Shown piece after piece: positions 55,661 to 64,000 of a stretch of DNA of 64,000 bases. This DNA is from Apodemus sylvaticus (taxonomy: Eukaryota; Chordata; Mammalia; Rodentia; Muridae): positions 94,247,850 through 94,311,849 of the forward strand of contig NC_067473.1 of NCBI RefSeq assembly GCF_947179515.1. Direction: 5' to 3'. The position numbers and the translations under genes are program-made. Position 1 is the first letter of the stretch. Every line of letters begins with the position of its first letter. Under the pieces are notes generated by a model that did no database searches, was not told the DNA's origin, and saw only the letters and a list, made by a program, of their open reading frames with translations.

Positions 55661-55988
55661 TAGAAAACTGGAATACCCAAAACATAATCCACACATCAAA
55701 TGAGGTACAAGAAGAAAGGAGGAGTGGCCCCTGGTTCTGGATAGACTCAGTGAAACAGTATTCGGCAAAACCAGAACGGGGAAGTGGGAAGGGGTGGGTG
55801 GAAGGACAGGGGAAGAGAAGGGGACTTACGGGACTTTCGGGGAGTGGTGGGCTAGAAAAGGGGAAATCATTTGAAATGTAAATAAATTATATCGAATTAA
55901 AAAAAGAAAAAAAAGAAATATTTAAAAATTAAAAAAAAATGTCAAATACAAAAAAAAAAAAAAAAAAGAAAAAGAAATGTTTCTGACA

Positions 55989-56854
55989 GAGAGCAGCAGA
56001 AGAAAAGATTCCTTGCGGCCATATTCGCTGCCTGCCAGGACAGAAAAGGGTCACTAGGTACTGTATCACCCTGAGCTTTCGATCTCTGGTGGTGCAAACT
56101 TCCAGGGGTCTGCCTGTGCCAAAGAACTGAGCACATAAGTGGTTTGTCTGCCAGTCCACCAGGTGTGGGGCCTGTGTCCTGCCCAGAGAGCAGCAGAGGA
56201 AGAGATTCCCCGCGGCCATGTTTTCTGCCTGCCAGGACAGAAAAGGGCCACTAGGTACTGTATCACCCTGAGCTTTAGATCTCTGGGGGTGCAAACCGCC
56301 AGGGGTCTGCCTGAGCCAAAGAACTGAGCACATAAGCAGTTTGTCTGCCAGTCAGCTGGGCTTGGAGGCCTGTGTCCTGCCTGGAAAGCAGCAGAGGAAG
56401 AGATTCCCCGTGGTCATAGTCGCTCCCTGCCGGGACAGAAAAACATCACTAGGTACTATATCATCCTGAGCTTTAGATTTCTGGTGGTGCAAACTGCCAG
56501 GGGTCAGCCTGCACTCAGGAACTGAACATATAGGCGGTTCATCTGCAAGCTGGTCGGTCGCAGGACCTGTGTCCTACCTGAGAATCAACAGAGGGAGTGA
56601 TCCCCACCACACCATCTTCGCCCCATAACAGAGCAGTCAGAGAACACCTGGTTCACCTTGACAACGCAAGTATAACATTGCTGGAGGCAAGACTAAGTAG
56701 GGCTCCAAAGGCACAAAAGAGGAAGGCAGCATATCTGTAATATGTGCCAGAGGAAACCCAGACATCCAGTGTTGCAGAAATAACCTTAAAGATCCACAGT
56801 AGGTTGAAGCACCAGCCAGTGACAATAAGACCATCTAACACAAGGGAGAACTAG
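55989..56854 (+). promoter_or_regulatory. L1 5' UTR: four ~198-bp monomers plus linker
   Basis: GAGCAGCAGA-type starts lie near 55991, 56188, 56386 and 56583 (197-198 bp apart). Each has GATTCC, CTGCCNGGACAGAAAA, CACTAGGTACT, CACCCTGAGCTTT and GGTGCAAAC. The linker 56640-56854 leads to ORF1. This promoter type differs from those at 1393-2611, 22927 and 38116. Confidence 0.92.
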
Positions 56855-58086
56855 ATGGCTAAAGGCAAACGTAGGAACGTTACTAATAGAAACCAAGGCA
56901 TTATGGCAGCATCTGAACCCAATTCCCCAACAATAGCAAGTCCTGGATACCCCAACACACCACAAAAACAAGAGTTGGATTTAAAAGCACTGGTAAGGAT
57001 GCTATTAGAGGAACACATGAAGGACATAAATAAATCTCTTAAAGAAATTCAGGAGAAAAATGATAAAAAGCTAGAAGCCCTTACAAGAGAAACACAAAAA
57101 TCACTTAAAGAAATTCAGGAGAATATGGGTCAGAAGTTAGTAGCCAATAAGGAGGAAATGCAAAAATCACTTAAAAAAACATACAGGAGAAGTTTGATCA
57201 ACAGGCAGAAGTCATGAAAGAGGAAACACAAAAATTGCTCAAAGAATTAGAGGAAAACAGAAACAAGCAAATGACGGAACTGAGCAAAAAATTCCAGGAT
57301 CTAAAAACAGAAGTAGAAACAACTAAGAAAGCAGAAAGGGAGACAACGCTGGAGATAGAAAACCTTGGGAAGAAATCAGGGATCATAGATGCAAATATCA
57401 ACAACAGAATACAAGAGATAGAAGAAAGAACCTCAGATGCTGAAGACACCATAGAGACCATGGACTCAACAGTTTAAGAAAATGCAAAATGCAAAAAGCT
57501 TGTAAACCAAAACATCCAGGAAATCCAGGACACAATGAGAAAGCCAAATCTAAGGATTATAAGCATTGATGACAGTGAAGATTTACAACTTAAAGGGCCA
57601 GCAAATATCTTCAACAACACTATGGAAGAAAACTTCCCTAATGTAAAGAGAGAGATGCCCATGAATATACAAGAAGCCTATAGAACTCCAAACAGACTGG
57701 ACCAGAACAGAAATATCTCCTGTCACATAATAATCAAAACCTCAAATGTACTAAACAAAGAGAGACTATTTAGGGCAGTAAGAGAAAAAGGGCAAGTAAC
57801 ATATAAAGGAAGACCTATCAGAATCACACCAGACTTCTCACCAGAGACCATGAAAGCTAGAAGATCCTGGGTGGAGCTCATGCAGACTATAAGAGAACAC
57901 AAATGCCAGCCAAGTCTACTATACCCAGCGAAACTCTCAATCACTATATATGGAGAAACCAAGATATTCCATGACAAAACCAAATTTACACAATATCTTT
58001 CTACAAACCCAGCCCTACAAAGGATAATAGGGGGAAAACACCATTACAACGAGGGAAACTATACCCTGGAAAAAGCAGGATATTAA
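56855..58086 (+). pseudogene. L1 ORF1, frameshift and stop
   Basis: MAKGKRRNVTNRNQGIMAAS at 56855; the coiled coil reads to about 57175, where an A-run shifts the frame. It continues in 57184-57477, ending in TAA just before the VKENAKCKKL-like segment. The RRM and C-terminal domain follow from about 57535 to GY at 58086. Two lesions separate it from an intact ORF1. Confidence 0.93.
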
Positions 58087-58144
58087 GCTTCTTTCATCAA
58101 ACCCAAAAGAAGATAACCATACAAATATAAAATTAACATCAAAA

Positions 58145-61100
58145 ATGATAGGAAGCAATAACCACTACTCCTTAATATCTCTTAGCATCAATGGACTCAA
58201 TTGCCCAATAAAAAGGCATAGACTAACAGACTGGTTACGTAAACAGGACCCTACATTTTGCTGCATGCAGGAAACATACCTCAGTGTCAAAGACAAAAAC
58301 TATCTTAGAGTAAAAGGCTGGAAGACAATTCTACAAGCAAATGGTCCCAGGAAACAAGCCGGAGTTGCCATTCTAATATCAGATAAAATTGACTTTCAAC
58401 CTAATGTCATCAAAAGAGACATGGAAGATCACTTCTTGCTGATCAAAGGAAAAATCCAACATGAAGAACTCTCAATCCTGAACATCTATGCTCCAAATAC
58501 AAGGGCACCCTCATTCATAAAAGAAACTTTACTAAAGCTCAAAGCACACATTGCACTTAACACAAAAATTGTGGGTGACTTCAACACTCCACTCTCACCA
58601 ATAGACCGATCAGGAAAACAGAAACTAAACAGGGAGACAGTGAAACTAATTGAAGCTTTGGACCAATTGAATTTAACAGATATATATAGAACTTTTCATC
58701 CCAAAGCAAAAGAATATAACTTTTTCTCAGCACCTCATGGTACCTTCTCCAAAATAGATCATATAGTTGGTCATAAGACAGACCTCAACAAATATAAGAA
58801 GATTAAAATAATCCTATGCCTCCTATCAGATCACTATGGAGTAAACGTGGTCTTTAATAAAAATAAAAACAACAGAAAGCCCACATACACATGGAAAGTG
58901 AACAATACTCAATGATACCTTGGTCAAGGAAGAAATAAATAAAGAAATGAAAGATTTTTTTAGAATTTAATGAAATGAAGGCACAACATACACAAACAAT
59001 GAAAGTAGTGCTAAGAGAAAAACTCATAGCTTTGAGTGCCTCCAAAAAGAAATTTGAGAGAGCATACACTAGAAGGTTAATGGAACAACTGAAAGTCTTG
59101 GAACAAAAAGAAGCTAATTCACCCAGGAGGAGAAGAAGACAGGAAATCATCAAACTCAGGACTGAAATCAATCAAGTAGAAACCAAGAGAACCATACAAA
59201 GAATCAACAAAACCAAAAGCTGGTTCTTTGAAAAAATCAACAAAATAGATAAACCCTTAGCCAGACTAACCAAAGGGCACAAAGAAAGGATCCAAATTAA
59301 CAAAATTACAAATGGAAAGGGAGATATTACAACAGAAACTAAGGAAATTCAAAAAAGCATCAGATCCTACTACAAAAGTCTGTACTCAACACAACTGGAG
59401 TATTTGGAGGAAATGAACATTTTCTTAGACAGATACCAAATAACAAAATTAAACCAGGATCAAATATACCATCTAAACAGACCCAATACCCCTAAAGATA
59501 TAGAAGGGGTCATAGATAGGCTTCCGACCAAAAAAAGCACAGGACCAGGTGGTTTCAGTGCAGAATTCTATCAGACCTTCAAAGAAGACTTAACACCAAT
59601 ACTCTTCAAACTATTCCACCAAATAGATCCAGAAGGAACACTGCCAAACTCCTACGAAGCCACTATTATGCTGATACCAAAACCACACAAAGATCCAACT
59701 AAGAAAGAGAATTTCAGGCCAATTTCCCTTATGAATATCAATGCAAGAATACTCAATAAAATTCTTGCCAACTGAATCCAAGAACACATCAAAACGATCA
59801 TCCACAATGATCAAGTAGGCTTCATCCCAGGGATGCAAGGATGGTTCAATATAAGAAAATCTATAAATGCTATTCACTACATAAACAAACTCAAAGAAAA
59901 AAACCACATGATCATTTCATTAGATGCTGAAAAAGCATTTGAAAAAATTCAGCATCCTTTCATGCTAAAAGTCTTGGAAAGGACAGGAATTCAAGGCCCA
60001 TATCTAAACATAGTAAAAGCAGTATACAGAAAACCGGTAGCCAACATCAAACTAAATGGAGAGAATCCCACTTGAAGCAATTCCACTAAAATCAGGGACT
60101 AGATAATGGTGCCCCCTCTCTCCATATCTTTTCAATATAGTTCTTGAAGTCCTAGATAGAGCAATTAGACAACATAAGGAGGTCAAAGGGATACAAATTG
60201 GAAAGAAAGAAGTCAAACTATCATTATATGCAGATGATATGATAGTATACTTAAGTGACCCTAAATACTCTACTAGAGAACTCCTACAGCTGATAAACAA
60301 CTTCAGCAAAGTGGCTGGCTACAAAATCAATGCAAGCAAATCAGTAGCCTTTATATACTCAAAGGATAAGCAGACTGAGAAAGAAATTAGGGAAATGACA
60401 CCCTTCACAATAGCCACAAACAGCATAAAGTATCTTGGGGTGACTCTAACCAAACAAGTGAAAGACCTATATAACAAGAACTTCAGATCTCTGAAGAAGG
60501 AAATCGAAGAAGATCTCAGAAAATGGAAAAAATCTTCCATGCTCGTGGGTTGGCAGGATTAATATAGCTAAAATGGCCATCTTGCCAAAGGCAATCTACA
60601 GATTCAATGCTATCACCATAAAAATCCCAATCCAGTTCTTCATAGAACTAGAAAGAGCAATTCTCAAATTCATCTGGAATAACAAAAAACCCCGGATAGC
60701 TAAAACTATTCTCAACAGTAAAAGAACTTCAGGGGGATTCAGTATCCCAGTCCTCGAATTTTACTACAGAGCAATAGTGATAAAAACTGCATGGTATTGG
60801 TACAATGTCAGGCAAGCAGATCAATGGAATAGGACTGAAGACCCAGAAATGAACCAACACACCTATGGTCACTTGATTTTCGACAGAGGAGCTAAAAGCA
60901 TCCATTGGAAAAAAGATAGTCTTTTCAACAAATGGAGGTTCAATTGGAGGTCAGCCTGCAGAAGAATGCAAATCGATCCATTCTCATCTCTTTGTACTGA
61001 GCTCAACTCCAAATGGATCAAGGACCTCCACATAATACCTGACACACTGAAACTAATAGAAAAGAAACTGGGGAAGACTCTTGAGGACATAGGCCCAGGG

Positions 61101-61952
61101 GGAAAGTTCCTGAATAGAACACCAATAGCTTATGCTCTAAGATCAAGAATTGTCAAATGGGACCTCATAAAACTACAAAGTTTCTGTAAGGCAAAGGACA
61201 CTGTCAAAAGGACAAAATGTCAACCAACAGATTGGGAAAGGATCTTCACTAACCCTAAATCCAACAGAAGGCTAATATCTAATATATACAAAGAACTCAA
61301 GAAGGTAGAACCCAGAGAACCAAATAACCCCATTAAAAAGTGGGGTACGGAGCTAAACAAATAATTTTCACATGAAGAACTTCGGATCGCTGAGAAACAC
61401 CTTAAGAAATGTTCAACATCATTAATCATTTGGGAGATGCAAATCAAAACAACCTTGAGATTTCACCTCACACTAGTCAGAATGGCTAAGGTCAAAAACT
61501 CAGGAGACAGCAGATGTTGGCAAGGATGTGGAGAAAGAGGAACAGTCCTTCACTGCTGGTGGGATTGCAAGATGGTGCAACCACTTTGGAAATCAGTCTG
61601 ATGGTTCCTCAGAAAACTGGGCATGACACTTCCTGAGAACCCTGCTATACCACTCCTGGGCATATACCCAGAGGATTCTTCAGCATGCAATAAGGACACA
61701 TGCTCCACTATGTTCATAGCAGCCCTATTTGTAGTAGCCAGAAGCTGGAAAGAACCCAGGTTTCCTTCAATGGAGGAATGGATCCAAAAAATGTGGTATA
61801 TTTACACAATGGAGTACTATTGAGTCATTAGAAACAATGAATTCATGAAATTCTTAGACAAATGGATGGAGCTGGAGAACACCATACTAAGTGAGGTAAT
61901 ACAGTCTCAAAAGATCAATCATGGTATGCACTCACTGATAAGTGGATATTAG
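58145..61952 (+). pseudogene. L1 ORF2, endonuclease frame intact, RT broken
   Basis: The first 256 codons are open: SLSINGLN, MQETYL, VGDFNTPLSP and LLSDHYGVNVV, so all main endonuclease motifs are present. A deletion near 58912 then ends the frame. The RT continues in pieces: 58975-59775 (WFFEKINK, STGPGGFSAEF), 59833-60075 (SLDAEKAFEKIQHPF, where the usual AFDKIQ Asp is Glu), LYADDMIVY at about 60227-60253, and 60573-61364. The C-terminus ends at the TAG at 61950. A TGA at 59773 and a duplicated patch near 60065 also break it. Confidence 0.94.
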
Positions 61953-62226
61953 CTTAGAAATTTTGAATACCCACGACATAATACACATATTAAATGACGT
62001 TCAAAATGAATGGAGGAATGGCCCCTTGTTCTGGAAAGACTCAGTGCAACAGTATAGGGTAATACCAGAACAAGGAAGTGGGAAGGGGTAGATGGAGGAA
62101 CAGGGGGAGGGAAGAGGTCTTATGGGACTTGTGGGGAGTGCGGACCCAGAAAAGGGGAAATCATTTGAAATGTAAATAAAAAATATATCAATAAAGAAAA
62201 AACATTTTAAAAAAATCCAAAAAAAG
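61953..62226 (+). other. L1 3' UTR and tail
   Basis: Purine-rich 3' UTR (GGAACAGGGGGAGGGAAGAG, GGGGAAATCATTTGAAATGT) and AATAAAAAATATATCAATAA, ending in an interrupted A-run before the TSD. Confidence 0.9.
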
Positions 62227-62243
62227 AAGAAATGTTTCTGACA

Positions 62244-62680
62244 AAAGCTCGTTTCTTTTTTCTCCATCCTTTTCAGTCAATATTGATTGCTTTTTTATTC
62301 CAAGTACATACACTGTAATCATCCTTTTATCTTTATGTTAGTATTTTCTGGTTGTTTTGAGTAATTTTTCCTATATCGCCATTTGTATGAGGTTTGGTGT
62401 TTTTTTTTTTATATAATCATAGTATTTTATTTTTTCCTTCACTTTTATAACTATTAGTGAACTTAATGCAAACATATTGACAAGATAAATTACTTCTGAA
62501 TTCAGAGATTGGTGAGTTTCCTCTTATTTTTAAACTTTTCTGTTAAGTTTTCGTTTTGAAGGGAAATTTTACTGTTATTTCTTGCTAGAACTTTGGCTGT
62601 ATTATCCAATTCTCTCCTCATTGTTGGCTTTTTATGAAAGAATTTACTCCCATCTCCCTTCCACTCCAAACCTCTACTTA
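62244..62680. other. AT-rich flank, nothing recognised
   Basis: Continuation of the pre-insertion locus after the L1s. No gene is seen. A T-run lies at 62400-62411. Confidence 0.5.
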
Positions 62681-62689
62681 CACCTGTGG

Positions 62690-63340
62690 CAGATCAGTGT
62701 GCTGGCTCCCCTAAAACCCAGCCCTGCTTGTCTCCAAGGAGAATTGCTCTAACCAGGGACACAGGGGGCCTGCTCTAACATGGGATATAGGAGGACTACC
62801 CTAACCAGAGACAGCACTGCCTGCCTCCCAGGAGGCCTGCTGTAACCCAAGTCACACATCTCGATCTCCAAGGAGTCTTGCTCCTGTCTGAGATTCTCAG
62901 GCTGTTTAACAACACATATATCAGATGGTAAAAGGCAAGTTGAAGAACATAAACAACAGAAGCCAATATAATTTAGCCACCATCAGAATACAGTTCTACC
63001 ACAGCAATCCGTAGATACCCCAACATTCCAGAAGAGCAATATTTTGACCTAAAATTCCATCTCTCAAAGTTGATAGAGGCCTTTGAGGAGGATAAAAATA
63101 GCTCCCTTAAAGATACACAGGAAAAAACAGGCAAATAGGTAAAGGAACTGTACAAAAATGTCAAAGATCCAAAACTAGAAATATAAACACTAAAGAAATC
63201 ACAAATGGAGACAACAATGGATATGAAAATTATGAAAGAGATGAGGAGTTACAGATGCAACCATCATGAATATCTATCACCATAAATGGAGAAAACAAGA
63301 TATTTCATGTCAAAACCAAATTTAAACAGTCTATTTCTAA
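62690..63340 (+). mobile_element. Lx-type L1 relic: 5' monomers and decayed ORF1
   Basis: GACACAGGGGGCCTGCTCTA and GGAGGCCTGCTGTAAC-like units (62700-62920) form a monomeric Lx promoter. ATGGTAAAAGGCAAG at 62926 is the ORF1 start, soon hit by stops (62973-63164). At about 63270 it jumps to the ORF1 end (TCACCATAAATGGAGAAAAC) and stops. Confidence 0.75.
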
Positions 63341-63345
63341 AATAT

Positions 63346-63425
63346 TTTTGTTATCTTGTGCCATTTAAATAATGTCGTGGTTTTATTTCTGCAGATATCT
63401 AGGGTTTGGGTATTAGGTATACACA
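63346..63425. repeat. Second copy of the unclassified 28616-28705 segment
   Basis: CATTTAAATAATGTC, TTTTATTTCTGCAGA and GGGTTTGGGTATTAGGTA match 28633-28690 in order. Confidence 0.6.
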
Positions 63426-63530
63426 TATTCAGAGTGACTCTTTTGATAAGCACAAGTTGCCTTACAATCATTCCATTCCTGATTTCCTCAAAATGTACTA
63501 GAGAGGTTTCTTGATATAGCTTTTGCTTTT

Positions 63531-63849
63531 TATTTATTCATTTATTTTTATTTTCTATATTCTTTGTTTACATTCCAAATGATTTTTCCTTTCCCAGTTT
63601 CCCCCTCCCCATAAATCCCATACGCCCTCTTCCCTCCGCCCATTCCCAAATCAAGCCCCTTCCATTTCTCTGTTCTGGTAATCCCCTACATTGCTGCATC
63701 AAGCCTTTCCAGGACCTGGGCCCTCTCTTTCCTTCTTCTTGGAAATCGTTTGATATGTTAATTGTGTCTTGGGTATTTGGAACGTCTGGGCAAATATCCA
63801 CTTATCAGTGACTGTATTCCATGTGCGTTTGTTTGTGATTGGTTTACCT
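63531..63849 (-). mobile_element. 5'-truncated L1, 3' end only
   Basis: Reversed L1 3' UTR and the last ORF2 codons (CACTTATCAGTGACTG...). It begins with TTATTTATTCATTTATTTTT in place of the tail and is cut by a B2 at 63850. Confidence 0.9.
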
Positions 63850-64000
63850 CTCTCGGCTCAGTGGGTAAGAGCCCTGACTGCTCTTCCAGAGGTCCAGAGT
63901 TCAAATCCCAGCAACCACATGGTGGCTCACAACCTTCTGCAATGGAATTGGAGGCCCTGTTCTGGTATGTCTGAAGACAGCTACAGTCTAATCATACACA
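63850..64000 (+). repeat. B2 SINE, truncated by the window end
   Basis: GGCTCAGTGGGTAAGAGCCC (A-box side), GTCCAGAGTTCAAATCCCAG (B-box), CAACCACATGGTGGCTCACA and GTCTGAAGACAGCTACAG follow the B2 consensus. The usual first ten bases are missing. The tail lies outside the window. Confidence 0.95.

Larger units (their letters stand above)
54084..55971 (+). mobile_element. L1 with 5' inversion, inserted in the TSD of a neighbouring L1
   Basis: The minus part 54084-55041 is inverted ORF2 (RT fingers/palm to LYDRN). The plus part 55042-55900 is the ORF2 end and 3' UTR, followed by a long A-rich tail to 55971. The flanks AAGAAATGTTTCTG are at 54070-54083 and 55972-55985. The element shares 3'-end details with the copies at 18186 and 29321 (TGCAAAAAATGTGG, AAATTATATCGAAT). 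Confidence 0.95.
55989..62226 (+). mobile_element. Full-length L1 with four 198-bp monomers, 17-bp TSD
   Basis: The flanks AAGAAATGTTTCTGACA are at 55972-55988 and 62227-62243. Order: tandem 5' monomers, a linker to 56854, ORF1, ORF2, 3' UTR, and a short tail (62180-62226). It is older than the L1 at 54084, which used its left TSD as target. Confidence 0.96.

Noticed and set aside
60227..60562. Active reverse transcriptase
   Set aside because: FADD-like motif is present but the frame is broken upstream and downstream in the same element.

Overview
This is mammalian, and specifically muroid rodent, genomic DNA. It carries LINE-1 (L1) elements with murine-type ORF1 and ORF2, older Lx-like L1 relics, B1 and B2/B3 SINEs, rodent low-copy interspersed repeats and long pyrimidine microsatellites. 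No ID SINE is visible, and the young L1 ORF1 does not read as typical Mus or Rattus. My guess is another murine genus, but that is inference. I see no intact cellular gene. About two thirds to three quarters of the window is L1 of several ages, nested in one another. No bacterial-type system, CRISPR array, tRNA or rRNA gene was found.

Layout. 1-2611: 5' part of a young minus-strand L1 with an intact 423-codon ORF1 and a CGG-rich 5' end. 2612-5500: sequence without genes plus a TCTA microsatellite. 5500-9812: B3-like SINE, Lx-like 3'-UTR sequence, an L1 with a 5' inversion that was later split by an 882-bp LTR, a TTC/TTA microsatellite and an L1 3' end. 10002-12500: L1 fragment, B1, and a rodent repeat. 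12590-22210: old L1s invaded by a second 5'-inverted L1, an LTR, and a 3.3-kb internally deleted L1. 22211-25085: rodent repeat and an Lx-type L1 with tandem promoter monomers. 25900-28615: old L1s, a SINE stub and a processed Nhp2 pseudogene. 28746-29258: short 5'-inverted L1. 29321-36230: almost full-length L1 with intact ORF1, ruined ORF2 and a triplicated 5'-UTR segment. 37515-40284: Lx 3' UTR and a second internally deleted L1. 41820-50805: head-to-head L1s, including a chimeric EN-RT-EN reading frame. 50806-51180: large TCTTC microsatellite. 52815-53598: an immunoglobulin kappa V pseudogene with a decayed recombination signal. 54084-62226: two L1s inserted one after the other at the same target site. 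62690-64000: Lx relic, L1 3' end and a B2.

The kappa V pseudogene suggests that the window lies within the IGK V cluster or an orphon of it, where V segments are separated by repeat-rich DNA. The L1 copies give a readable history. Target-site duplications (TSDs) are visible for most of the young insertions. Four carry 5' inversions typical of twin priming. Several carry different 5' UTR types, which fits the repeated promoter replacement known for rodent L1. The only ORFs that look protein-competent are the two L1 ORF1s at 121-1392 and 30888-32093. All ORF2 copies are broken.
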